Shown: one piece after another, positions 11,000 through 21,367 of the stretch
Position numbering within the stretch: position 1 is the first letter of the stretch
How the letters are laid out: each line of letters opens with the position of its first letter
NCBI GenBank assembly: GCA_004352715.1
Contig: SCFE01000019.1
Coordinates: forward strand, 1,156,482-1,220,481
Source of the DNA: Hofstenia miamia
Lineage: Eukaryota; Xenacoelomorpha; Acoela
Direction: 5' to 3'
DNA length: 64,000 nucleotides
Translations under genes and position numbers: made by a program
Notes under the pieces: model-generated
Databases searched by the model: none
Told to the model about the DNA's origin: nothing
Seen by the model: only the letters and a program-made list of their open reading frames with translations

Positions 11000-11650
11000 G
11001 TTATTCTGTCAATATATGATTTTGAAACTGGTTTATACATCAGATTTTGTTTTCATGGTGTATGACAGGGGTGGTATTAATTTTTTCTTTATGTGTTAGC
11101 AATAGAGGGCATTTATCCAACATGGGCAAATGAGTACTACCAACATGTTGAGGTTCTACAATGTCTGTGTGTATCATTACGATATGATTTCCACCAAAAA
11201 TATCACAGCTGTAATTAGTGGTTGTTACCATTTCTCAATATATCTTTCTGTAAAAGCCTAGCAGATTTCCAGCTTGGACCAAGTCTATTTCATATTGTGA
11301 ATCATTCTTCACCATTAATAAATTGTGAAACATTCTAAATTTTAATGAAATCCCATAGGGGTCTAACGTAATTTATATATTCATAGAGTTCATGAAAGCT
11401 ATGCATATGCCCTGAATAAATTTCCAATCAGGTTATGTTTCCATCTTTATCCTTTAAAGTCCATGTTGGGTGTTTAAGATTAAGAAATTTTGATGGGTAT
11501 CCAAAATCAATTAGCACAACCTCACAGGCATTATATATTGGTTTGTTCAAATACATTGTAAATTCATTCAATCCATCCAGATGACATACCCCAGCCTTCC
11601 AACATTTTTCAGATAATAATATTACAATAACCATTACATATAACACCCAT
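11000..11650 (-). pseudogene. Polinton penton-like (minor capsid) relic, copy 1
   Basis: The minus strand carries two consecutive blocks in shifted frames. The first (11646-11428) includes EVVLIDFGYPSKFLNLKH, then a stop, then HMHSFHELYEYINYV in the same frame. The second contains a GNLLGFYRKIY segment and then GNHIVMIHTDIVEPQHVGS. The latter is the most recognisable signature of the minor capsid (penton) protein of Polinton/Maverick elements and adintoviruses. Frameshifts and stops show decay. The neighbouring ATPase and protease relics on the same strand support the call. Confidence 0.65.
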
Positions 11651-11849
11651 CTATGAGTTTGTTATCAAGCAAGTGAAATTGCAATGTAATGTCTATGTAT
11701 TTTTTTAAATTGTACATGTGTTTTTATCAAATACAAGTTTTGGATAATTTTATTAAGACCATTATAACACAAAAAATCATTAATAAATGGTAAATTGGTA
11801 AACAAAAGCACCTATGGTAATTTATTAAAAAATAAAAATGCACAAAATA

Positions 11850-12130
11850 TACATTAAGCACCACATATTGGAGATGTTCCTTGTAAACTTGTTTTTCTAT
11901 CACCCTCATAAATGCAAGATCCTGGATAGCCAGTGTGACAATAGCATTTGATGCTGGGATAATGTTTTAAGGGATGTGCAAGAGAATCTTTGAAAATTAA
12001 GTCACCATTGTCATCTTGTATAATCAACAGCCAATGTGTACAATGGTGATTGCATGGACTTGCATTTGCAATTAAATATGAGCCTTTAAGCAAACTTGGT
12101 TGAATATCATCTGAGGCATGTACACTATAA
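11850..12130 (-). pseudogene. Adenain/Ulp1-like cysteine protease fragment (Polinton)
   Basis: The frame contains GSYLIANASPCN, then CTHWLLIIQ, then FKDSLAHPLKHYPSIK. The His-Trp pair followed about 13 residues later by an Asp-Ser pair is the spacing of the catalytic His and acidic residue in Ulp1/adenain-type proteases, which mature Polinton capsids. The catalytic Cys region further on is not convincingly preserved. It sits between the ATPase and penton relics on the same strand. An unrelated cysteine-rich protein remains possible. Confidence 0.45.
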
Positions 12131-12429
12131 AATCAAAAGCAGAGTGAGGGAATTTGTAAGGAAATGCATCTAATCTCGTCAGAGTCCATTAGATATCTAA
12201 ATAATTGTAAAGTTTCCAATGTTTAAATTTAGTGTAGAGCCAAAACAATAAAGATGGTAAATGGCATAAAATTGGTAAATTACACCAAAATCTGTAAAAT
12301 ATCAGATATCCATTGCGATTCCAAATTCTCTTTTAACAAAACCATAGCTATTGTGGTAAATTGTGTGTATTCTAAATAGTTTTGACCATTTCAAAAGCAA
12401 GTGTAGTTCAAATTATCAATTCCAATCAA

Positions 12430-12610
12430 TCCACTGTGAGGGTTCATTTGCAAAACTTTTTAACACTGACATTGTGTATACTGTGTTTCTGTAATAGATA
12501 GTTTGTAACATCTGCAAACTTTAAATGCAGGTCTTTGGTAGAGTGAATACAACCTTCCACCACTTGAATTTCGTCAAGTTTCAACATCTTTCCACAATAC
12601 AATGATTCAC
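12430..12610 (-). pseudogene. Unassigned coding remnant in the Polinton region
   Basis: A minus-strand frame reads MLKLDEIQVVEGCIHSTKDL and continues through YLLQKHSIHN. It is protein-like and collinear with the other relics, but I cannot assign it. It may belong with the jelly-roll-like fragment immediately before it in the direction of transcription. Confidence 0.25.
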
Positions 12611-12639
12611 AAAACACATATCTTATCCTTTTATAACCT

Positions 12640-12800
12640 TTTGCTGTTTATTGAATATAGACTTTGGAATTGGTTTCCCCCAAAACAATAACTTCCATCA
12701 ATTTGGTTAGTGTGTTTTTAAAATCCAGTGTTAAGCATATATTTGCAATGTTGACATTGTTGAATGGGTGTTTGAACAGCATCGCATTTTACTTGTATAT
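12640..12800 (-). pseudogene. Possible C-terminal fragment of a jelly-roll major capsid protein
   Basis: The minus strand encodes NVNIANICLTLDFKNTLTK followed by LMEVIVLGETNSKVYI. Alternating hydrophobic residues in short strands, ending in a strand of the VIV type, fit the last strands of a double-jelly-roll capsid protein, and the position between ATPase and protease fits a Polinton. The evidence is pattern and context only. The rest of any capsid gene is missing. Confidence 0.3.
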
Positions 12801-13119
12801 CATTTTGAATGATAGGGGTTTGTTGTTGTTGTGTAGAATAATGATTACTCGATTTTACCTGCATGCTGTCACCGTCAATGCGTTGTTCTTGACATTAATC
12901 TGATGTTCATCTAGTGTAATTTTCCAGAGAAATAAGCACCATTTCAACTGTGGACATTGTATATAATGATTTGAGATTATACTGCATTTAGATATTACAT
13001 ATAGCTCATCATAACATGTAAAAGACAATTGCAAAATGCTAATCCATTTGATGTTCTTAGAATTGTAATTTTTTTAAAATTTGAAAGTTTTAATCAGTGG
13101 GGTCTCTGCATACTGACAT

Positions 13120-13880
13120 ATCTTAGAAATGTAGTCTTTTCTTCACCAAGTGGGATGATTCCTTGCTGAATGTTAAAATGATTCCTTGTACTAAAGTTTG
13201 ATCATCTCCTAGGAGTTGTAGCTTAGAGTTTTTTGAACATCCCATTAGGAATTTGTAAATGACGTGTTCTTGAATCAGTTCCATAGAAAATTTGTCTACC
13301 TTCAAGGTTTGTTGAAAGACGTAATTCATTTGTAATATCCTGAGTGAAATGTATAAACAAATAGCCATATGGTTTTCCTAACAGCTTTTTATATGCAGCC
13401 AACAATTCACGCATAATTCCCATTTGAGTTCCTAAAATTCTAATCTGCACTCTATCACGCACTGAATTAAGCAAAAATATTCCAGAAGCATTTTTCTGAA
13501 TTAGACTTAAGTAACCCCCCTTTGAAAAAACCTAATGAGTGATTAACACAATACTGCAATTTAAGTGTCTTCCAGCTATAACAAGGTTAGCAAATGCCTC
13601 TGATTGTAGCCCAGTTTGACCCATATCATCAAATATTATTAACGAGTTTTGAACCTGTTTTCACTTAGTAAACTTTCTGAAAATTCCTTGAAAAATTCCA
13701 CACGTTTCATTTTTGCTTTAAATTTGCTATAAATATTAATTTGGAAGTGATGGTAAAAAACAAATGCTTTGGAATATCTATCAAAATAATCTTTATCAAT
13801 TATTTTCCCGAGTAAGCTTGTTTTTACCAAATTTGATGGATCACTGAAAATTAAAAACCTCTGAGTGTTTCACAAAGGAA
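13120..13880 (-). pseudogene. Polinton/adintovirus-type DNA-packaging ATPase relic
   Basis: FtsK/HerA-class packaging ATPases fill Polinton capsids with DNA. Here the minus strand shows a degenerate P-loop near 13850-13812 (SDPSNLVKTSLL, keeping Lys-Thr but with the glycines changed). A Walker B segment follows at about 13640 (SLIIFDDMG), then AGRHLNCSIVLITH, with ITH where the sensor motif of this family lies. A stop follows at about 13535. The rest runs on to about 13220 (SGIFLLNSVRDRVQIRILG, then a region with YKKLLGKPYGYLF). A frameshift near 13640 and the in-frame stop make it non-functional. Confidence 0.7.
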
Positions 13881-14217
13881 CAACCTTAAACATGTGCATG
13901 CTTTCTTTATAATGAGAATGGCTAAAAGTTCACATTAACTTATATATTTTTTTAAAAACCCAAACACATAGTTTCTTCTCAGTATTATATATATTGCATG
14001 TATTAAATTAATATTAACGCATGCTCTACATTTGTATTTTTCTCGAGTATTTTATTACCCTCATTAGTAAATAGGAATTATTTTCAAGTATGCACTTTAT
14101 TAGTTCATGGTAGTGTGTGTGACCTTTATGTTTTTTACAATTACTGTATAACTGGAATTAATTAATTTTTAGCAGATGGAATTAAATTGTTGAGTGAACC
14201 CGTAGCCAACGATAAAC

Positions 14218-14771
14218 ACAGCCTGGCCATATGCAGAACGGTAATTATAAAATGAGGCGGTGATAAATGCATCGATTGTTTCGAGGCTAATGCAATTACG
14301 CAAATGCCCACTTGCGGCGTTCATAATCCCCCAACCTTTTGCAATTCTCATTAGCAGTTATCGTTAGCATTCCCCTACGAATCAGTGTTTAACATTTCTC
14401 ATGGTCAGAAAGTGTTCAGCACCAAATTGCAAATCAGGTTATGATGATAAAACTCATTTCACTGCCTTCTCCTTTCCAAATGCTACCGATCTTCGCACAA
14501 AGTGGTTACGCTCATTGTCACAAACTGATTTTGTAATCACTAAGAATAGCAATGTGTGCGAATTGCATTTCACAGAAGACTGCTTCGTATTTACAGCTTC
14601 AGGGAGAAANNNNNNNNNNNNNACAGCCTGGCCATATGCAGAACGGTAATTATAAAATGAGGCGGTGATAAATGCATCGATTGTTTCGAGGCTAATGCAA
14701 TTACGCAAATGCCCACTTGCGGCGTTCATAATCCCCCAACCTTTTGCAATTCTCATTAGCAGTTATCGTTA
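14218..14771. repeat. Redundant copy of the transposon 5' end across an N gap
   Basis: Sequence 14218-14366 recurs exactly or almost so at 14623-14771, separated by the THAP exon and 13 Ns. The second copy ends at the 232-N gap. This is most likely an assembly overlap, not a biological repeat. Confidence 0.75.
14401..14609 (+). CDS. THAP zinc-finger domain, N terminus of P-like transposase
   Basis: The frame opens with MVRKCSAPNCKSGY and continues with FPNATDLRTKWLRSL and VCELHFTEDCF. This is a THAP domain: Cys-x4-Cys at residues 5 and 10, a central Pro and Trp, and the later Cys-x2-His pair. THAP domains bind DNA and form the N terminus of P-element-type transposases, where they recognise the transposon ends. 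The start Met directly precedes the first cysteine, as is usual. The frame runs into a 13-N gap after about 69 residues. It lies just inside the left inverted repeat. Confidence 0.85.
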
Positions 14772-15029
14772 NNNNNNNNNNNNNNNNNNNNNNNNNNNNN
14801 NNNNNNNNNNNNNNNNNNNNNNNNNNNNNNNNNNNNNNNNNNNNNNNNNNNNNNNNNNNNNNNNNNNNNNNNNNNNNNNNNNNNNNNNNNNNNNNNNNNN
14901 NNNNNNNNNNNNNNNNNNNNNNNNNNNNNNNNNNNNNNNNNNNNNNNNNNNNNNNNNNNNNNNNNNNNNNNNNNNNNNNNNNNNNNNNNNNNNNNNNNNN
15001 NNNAAAAAATTGCAAACCCCCATCACAAG

Positions 15030-15410
15030 CAGCCGCATATTGCAATAACAACCTCAGACGAATTTATCCAAAAAAAATCTGACTCAAAAAACCGCTACTC
15101 TGGAACTGCTCAACAGGGCACTGCTTCTACAAAACGGAATTTGGCTGTGTTGGATTCTAGTGAGCCTAGTAAGCCAGTTTAGAAATCAAAAGCAAAGAAT
15201 AAACATGCACTTCAGATTAAATGTCCATTTTGTGGATCACTTCTTGGAGGCAATGAAAAAACAGATTTTTTCGAGTGTACAATATGAACATTATGGGTTT
15301 GTGAGAACTGTTTTGGGTCAAACACTTGTGCGGAATGCAAAAGAAGATTTCGGGTTTCTTTATACAATAACTTTAACACAAACACTTTTTAATAAAAATG
15401 TCCTTTATGC
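15030..15410 (+). pseudogene. Cysteine-rich (zinc-ribbon-like) part of the P-like element
   Basis: In the frame that reads SGTAQQGTASTKRNLAVLD, a stop at about 15180 is followed by IKCPFCGSLLGG, another stop, and VCENCFGSNTCAECKRRF. Four Cys-x2-Cys-like pairs within about 50 residues suggest a zinc-binding module. The two in-frame stops imply decay, or an intron that I could not define. The same bases also give a longer open frame in another phase (15160-15429) that lacks the cysteine pattern; I regard that one as the shadow. Confidence 0.4.
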
Positions 15411-15566
15411 CCCGTGCTTATCCGTTTGACCCCGATGTTATACTGAATGTGTATTGTATTAGCATTTTACAGTATATCTATATCTTGTTTTCTATTTTGC
15501 TGTATTCTGTACTATTCAACCAGGATTTTATTAATATCAGCAATATTGTGTAGTTAAACATTTATT

Positions 15567-16676
15567 TTGAATAAAATAATTCCTTTTGCAGAAAATTTAA
15601 TCATTCTGTCCCGGTCTACCCTATCTGTAAAATTATACATTTGTGGAAATCCTGTGTCACTGCCAGCTTGGATTCGATCTTGTAAATCAAGCAAACTTTG
15701 TAAAAAATCACAAATTATGGAATTGTCTAATTATTTAAAGAACATTGAAAATGATTGGAGTTTGCTAGATGAATTAAATGAACGCCGATATCTCATTAAT
15801 TATTAAGTTGATTTCTGGATCTGCCTATGAGACTCTTAGAGAATATCTACCTTTGCCGTGTTCGAGATTTTTGCGAAAGTTTTGCTCTGGAAGTGTGGAC
15901 TTAAGAAGTTATTTGAAGAGTGTTTATGAAATTCTGAAGTCGTTAATTGTTGTGTATCTTTTGACGAAATGTTTATACAAAAAGATATTAGATATACTGG
16001 AAGTAAGTTAACTGGTGTAGACTCTGACTTCAACTTCTTTGAAAGTATTTATTGTTTTATGGCGACCATCCTAAAAAGTGGGGAATATTTTGTTGTAAAA
16101 TCTCTACCTGTGGTTAGGGTGACGCCAACTAGAATTGTAAAAGAAGTCGGTAATAAAAGTTCTTCATAGCTGTTGATTTCAGGTTTGCTGCCTTACATGC
16201 GACAATAGTCGAGTGAACATATCAGTGTATCGTGCTCTTGTGAATTAATATGGGAAACCAACAAGTGATTATAAAATATATGTTCCGGATGAAAATGAAA
16301 TAAATCTCACGTTTGATGAAGTGCATTTGTTAAAGTCGATCAGAAATAACTTTTTCCGATTTAAAACATTTACTTTACCAAGTTTTAGTGTTAAAATAGA
16401 TGTATTCGAAGTAAATATGGATCATAATGCAAAGGCAACGTATATGTCATTGAATCGTATGTTTCGTGAAGAATACAACAGTTCTCATAAAGTTTGTTTG
16501 ATGTTTCAAATAGCATTGCATTGGAACATATGAACTATGATAATGAAAGCTTAAGTACCGCTAAATTTATTCGCATAATATTCATATGGTGGAATATATT
16601 AAATGCAAAATCTGTTGTCCATCCACTTCACATTTGTCGTGGAATTCATGGAATTGATGATGAAAAACTTAAATTC
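15567..16676 (+). pseudogene. P-element-like transposase, RNase H-like core, broken
   Basis: Successive frames carry recognisable parts of a P-type transposase. SAYETLREYLPLPC and SYLKSVYEILKSL come first. Then SFDEMFIQKDIRYTG (from about 15958) has the first catalytic Asp in its DEM context. Near 16317 DEVHLLKSIRNNFFRF matches the HLLKSxRNN-type region around the second acidic residue. Later QIALHWN, TAKFIRIIFIWWNILNAKS match the end of the insertion domain. Frame changes between blocks (near 15790, 15960, 16170 and 16510) show it is inactive. The 3' part is lost in the 1000-N gap. It lies inside the inverted repeats and follows the THAP exon. Confidence 0.75.
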
Positions 16677-17676
16677 NNNNNNNNNNNNNNNNNNNNNNNN
16701 NNNNNNNNNNNNNNNNNNNNNNNNNNNNNNNNNNNNNNNNNNNNNNNNNNNNNNNNNNNNNNNNNNNNNNNNNNNNNNNNNNNNNNNNNNNNNNNNNNNN
16801 NNNNNNNNNNNNNNNNNNNNNNNNNNNNNNNNNNNNNNNNNNNNNNNNNNNNNNNNNNNNNNNNNNNNNNNNNNNNNNNNNNNNNNNNNNNNNNNNNNNN
16901 NNNNNNNNNNNNNNNNNNNNNNNNNNNNNNNNNNNNNNNNNNNNNNNNNNNNNNNNNNNNNNNNNNNNNNNNNNNNNNNNNNNNNNNNNNNNNNNNNNNN
17001 NNNNNNNNNNNNNNNNNNNNNNNNNNNNNNNNNNNNNNNNNNNNNNNNNNNNNNNNNNNNNNNNNNNNNNNNNNNNNNNNNNNNNNNNNNNNNNNNNNNN
17101 NNNNNNNNNNNNNNNNNNNNNNNNNNNNNNNNNNNNNNNNNNNNNNNNNNNNNNNNNNNNNNNNNNNNNNNNNNNNNNNNNNNNNNNNNNNNNNNNNNNN
17201 NNNNNNNNNNNNNNNNNNNNNNNNNNNNNNNNNNNNNNNNNNNNNNNNNNNNNNNNNNNNNNNNNNNNNNNNNNNNNNNNNNNNNNNNNNNNNNNNNNNN
17301 NNNNNNNNNNNNNNNNNNNNNNNNNNNNNNNNNNNNNNNNNNNNNNNNNNNNNNNNNNNNNNNNNNNNNNNNNNNNNNNNNNNNNNNNNNNNNNNNNNNN
17401 NNNNNNNNNNNNNNNNNNNNNNNNNNNNNNNNNNNNNNNNNNNNNNNNNNNNNNNNNNNNNNNNNNNNNNNNNNNNNNNNNNNNNNNNNNNNNNNNNNNN
17501 NNNNNNNNNNNNNNNNNNNNNNNNNNNNNNNNNNNNNNNNNNNNNNNNNNNNNNNNNNNNNNNNNNNNNNNNNNNNNNNNNNNNNNNNNNNNNNNNNNNN
17601 NNNNNNNNNNNNNNNNNNNNNNNNNNNNNNNNNNNNNNNNNNNNNNNNNNNNNNNNNNNNNNNNNNNNNNNNNNNN
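16677..17676. other. Assembly gap (exactly 1000 N)
   Basis: A run of exactly 1000 N. The round number indicates a placeholder gap of unknown true size. Confidence 0.98.
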
Positions 17677-18290
17677 AGGCAGTTGCTTTTAATATCCAGG
17701 AAGAAATTTTAGATGGGCCACTAGATTTATTGGGTTTTAGCTTAATTGCTTTAATCATTTCGTACGTAGTTGAAAACGAAAAATGAATTGGGGTATTTTA
17801 TTATTAATATTTGGTCATTGATATTTGATATAAGGTCCTTTAAATTTTCCAAGTTAGCAAATGTTTCGTTTAGTACCTTAGTCAAAATCAATTGTAAATG
17901 AGTTCGCATCAGAGTCTCTAATCTTCTCAATGATTGTAGATTTAGATTATCAAGTGTTTGCAATTTTATGAATGAGCTTCCATTTGGACTTTTGGTTTGG
18001 TAAAATTTTGAATCCATTTTTATATATTTATTAAAAAATTTAAGCTGTTCAATATTTGATCATTTTTTTAAGCGTTAAGAAATTTTCGCTAGATTTTGTC
18101 CATAATCAAATATTTAGCTGTTTTTCAAAGATTGAAATCAAATTTTCCATCATAGAATTAGTATCTTGTGCATAATATACTTCATGCCAATTTTCTAGAG
18201 CCAGTGATAATTTTACTTTTTCAACATCATGATTATTTCTTTCGGGAATTGTGGTCCATTTCCTAACTATTGAATTTACTGATTTCATTT
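17677..18290 (-). mobile_element. LINE fragment at the contig edge
   Basis: On the minus strand the frame at 18288-18106 includes LALENWHEVYYAQDTNSMME, of the type found between endonuclease and reverse transcriptase. The last coding text before the gap (17758-17678) includes KPNKSSGPSKISSWILK, the reverse-transcriptase opening motif. A frame shift separates them. The palm domain would lie in the gap. It is too short to place in a clade. Confidence 0.6.
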
Positions 18291-18299
18291 TTATAAAGC

Positions 18300-19085
18300 T
18301 AATAGAAGTAATTCAATGATCGGAGAACGGTTATTCGGCAGTAAAATGTGTCATTATCTGACAGTATGAAGTAAGCAACAAGCGTTCTACTCTTTGCAGA
18401 GACTCTTACCGGCGTAATTTCATTAAAAATATTCAGATTAAACGTATTTAGTAAAATGTAAATTTTATCTCGTTATTTTTGTCCGAATAATTAATGCTGT
18501 AATCTTCCATTAAGATAATATCTTTATTTCAGAAACAGCTAAAACCAATTTAAACATATCAAGAAATTCTAAGCACAATTTCCAAAATTCTTTGCAAAAA
18601 ATGCCATAAATTAATTTATAAATCATTTAATGCGAATCAGACAATGCAAACTATATAAAAATTAATTTCATTCCTCACAAACTGAAATACACATTAGAAT
18701 ATCTACACCTACAACTCAAAGAAAAAAGTAAAAACTAAAGTCTTGAATTGCATATTTATGGTCAAATTTTCAATATTTTCATAAATTTGTGAATCACTTG
18801 ATTATGACTGAGATTTCCTTCGTCAGATAATCCTGCGTACGCCCCTGCTGCCGTTTGAGGTTTCTTAAATGTTTCCAAGTGGATAGTTAACTAGAATCAA
18901 TAACAACGAGCAAGCATTGAATTAATTCGAAATTGTCAACGATATTATTATTGAAAGTAAACCTACAATACCAAATTTTTTATGATAAATAATTATATTT
19001 CAGGGGTGAACTCTAAGATAACTAAGAAGACGGTTATAAAATTGAGAGATCCGCTAACATTTGCTAATAGATATTTTCGATATAA
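18300..19085. other. AT-rich DNA with a hAT-like repeat end
   Basis: No gene recognised. GCGTACGCCCCTG at about 18836 resembles the ends of the dispersed non-autonomous repeat also seen near 61137. Confidence 0.35.
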
Positions 19086-19352
19086 TTGCCTTTTTCATTA
19101 TGTGTTTTGAAAAAAATTAAATTATCAACAAGAAACACCCAACACCCAAATATAAATAAATTTAAGAAGGCTACTGAGTCTTCAATCAAATATACGAATT
19201 TAATGGGAAGGGCCAATAATCAAGGAGCTCATTCTGATCTAATGGAGAGTGCTGAGTCTTTAACCAAATATATGAGTTTAACAGGGAGGGCCAATTATCA
19301 AGGGGCTCATCATGATCTAATAACTGAGTTATTGCGGTTAAATACACATTAG
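19086..19352 (+). CDS. Short repeat-containing open frame with Lys and Gly-Arg sites
   Basis: An 88-residue frame holds two copies of a module of about 25 residues: KYTNLMGRANNQGAHSDL and KYMSLTGRANYQGAHHDL. Each has a Lys, a five-residue segment, Gly-Arg and then a conserved AN.QGAH.DL tail. The Gly-Arg after a short hydrophobic segment resembles amidation and cleavage sites of neuropeptide precursors. The frame lacks a convincing signal peptide, and the DNA repeat itself could explain it. It lies downstream of receptor copy 1 on the opposite strand. No family is recognised. Confidence 0.3.
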   Translation: MPFSLCVLKKIKLSTRNTQHPNINKFKKATESSIKYTNLMGRANNQGAHSDLMESAESLTKYMSLTGRANYQGAHHDLITELLRLNTH

Positions 19353-19359
19353 TGTTTGG

Positions 19360-19950
19360 ATACTTTCCTTCTCACTGTAACTTTAATTGGACATAACTTT
19401 AATAATGTCCTAGACTTCGGAAAACTTCTTTACTTTCATGAATTGTACCATTATATACTACAATGATATAATTGTCAATTTTCATGAAAAAGCTTCAGAA
19501 AAATATATTTTTCATTATACTATAATCCTTTAATTGCAGTTCTCAGTGGCATAGATTTGAAGTTAAAAATTTAAGTAGAAGTATAAATTGGTCTTAAAAT
19601 GAATTGTGATATGGTTTGTATGTATGAATCATTGAAAGCATCTAAACAGCAATAACACTAGCTTATTCGTGGAATTTAGTAAATTACTAAGCATTCCTGA
19701 TTTATTATGCATTGGAAGGCCATAATTTTTAAATTATGCTTTAGTTATTGGTATTAGCACCACAGGATTGTGCTTTTATCTGCCTTATCGTCTGAACGGC
19801 AATTAATCCCTTAACTTGAATTTCTTACATTTGCAAATTTAACTAATTGTATGCAAGATTAGAGTAGAATATAACTGCTGTTGTTTTTGCTAAAAATATT
19901 TTTAAAAATAATGTGTATACCGTTCATTGACCTAATTTTGCAGCTCCAGC
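19360..19950. other. Gene-poor AT-rich DNA
   Basis: No coding or structural feature recognised between the short repeat frame and the start of homology to the other receptor locus near 19950. Confidence 0.4.
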
Positions 19951-20252
19951 TCTGCATATGTCTTTATATAGATTTGTTGTATTAAATGAATACTGATATG
20001 GATAGGTCTACATAAAGATATAAATCCAGTCTACAACGATGCAATTCACCCTTTAAAAGCAAACTCAATAAGAGTTTATGAAAGATGATCAAATTTAGAG
20101 TGTGTATCAGTGATGTTAACCTTACTTTTCGTGTTTCTAATAATTGCAAAAATCTTGAAAAGAAGTCAACAGATATATATCTATCTTCCTATAACTATAT
20201 TGATTAATGATGTAGTTTCATAATCTAAAGGAGTGCTTATCAAAATACTTAC

Positions 20253-20966
20253 AATGATTAGAGTTTTCAAAACCGATTTACTAGCTGTGCATATATCTTT
20301 TTTTGTGATTGTATTGTAAATCTTCAAGTAGCAAAAGGAAATTATGAGAAATGGAATCAACATGTTAAAAACCAAAGAAATCATTCCACTCGGTTTTCGA
20401 AAGTATTTGTTAAATTTTTCAACTAGAAACACGCATTGGCCATTTTGGTACTCATAACTTAATGCCACAGGCCCTGAAATAACTATAAATCCCATAAACA
20501 TTGAAAACAAACACATGACGTACATGTGTCTTCGCGAAATGTTGTTTCTATGCCAAATTGGAAAAGTGATGGCGATGTATCTTTCGATCCCAATCATTAG
20601 CATATGGTACCCAGATGATGCAGCGCAACCCCAGAAAATGAAGGAACTGTAGAAAATATTACACAAAATAGGTAACTGCATAAACCTTCCAATCTGATTA
20701 GGAAAAACATAAAAAATTAATATACTACCACATGCAATGATGTCCATTATAGCTAAAGATTTTATCAAAATTGTTATATGCCCAATTGTTTGCTTCAATG
20801 TCTTTCCTTGAAAAAGAAGGATGACAGCAGCGTTTCCTGGAATGCCAATCAACACAATTAATGCATAGAAATATCTGGATACTAATTGTGTTATTGACGC
20901 ATCTATTGGTGAAAACCCGGCATGTTCCTCATCATTATTGTAAATATATCCAGTAGAATTTATCAT
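20253..20966 (-). CDS. Class A GPCR, first exon of paralogous copy 1
   Basis: A 714-bp exon encodes TM1 to TM5 and the start of TM6 of a rhodopsin-class receptor, followed by donor GTAAGT (20252-20247). Visible features are an NST glycosylation site at residue 3, IPGN in TM1, LAIMD in TM2, Cys102 and Cys178 for the extracellular disulfide, ERY at 128-130, and the TM6 approach SKSVLKTLII. From the start to about codon 149 the DNA equals copy 2 base for base. After that it differs at many sites, for example ISGP for ITSF. No matching second exon was found to the left. The contig is bounded by 1000-N gaps and is probably misplaced. Confidence 0.75.
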
Positions 20967-21367
20967 CTAAAAATTTAGCTAACATTCACATATAATGAAC
21001 ATGTTAGTGTCGAATAAACAGTAAATAAGAAATGAAGATATATCACTCAAGAGACCTTTAAGCATCCAAATCCTATAAATTATTGCTTACTAAACATTTA
21101 TCTGTTTCAAACTTTTCCCTACAAAATTTGTTTTTATATTATAGCAAACATGCATAGCTTAAAAATTTTAAAAAAGTATCTATGTTAAAGCCCTGCAAGT
21201 ACTAGAACTCGACAAGAGGTCGAAAAATATATTCAATTCAATAATTAGAAACCAACTTAATATTAGCTTGAATGGTATCATTTTTCATCAAATTTTGCTT
21301 GTAATATCAAATAATTCATAGCCCGTTCACGAATTTGCATCAAATTGTAAGGTGCCACAAGTAGAGT

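Larger units (their letters stand above)
9860..13880 (-). mobile_element. Decayed Polinton/Maverick (adintovirus-like) integration
   Basis: Minus-strand relics occur in the order ATPase, possible capsid end, protease, penton copy 1, penton copy 2. ATPase plus penton plus protease on one strand within 4 kb is the morphogenesis module of Polinton-type elements. No polymerase B or retroviral-type integrase was recognised, and long terminal repeats were not found. This is either a fragment or an element whose other genes have been lost. Every gene carries stops or frameshifts. Confidence 0.65.

Noticed and set aside
14665-15082. Open frames made largely of unknown residues across the 232-N gap
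   Set aside because: They consist mostly of N-derived residues and antisense of the transposon end.
16494-17786. A 430-residue frame spanning the 1000-N gap
   Set aside because: Its two ends come from different contigs: P-like transposase on the left, and antisense of a LINE reverse-transcriptase opening on the right.
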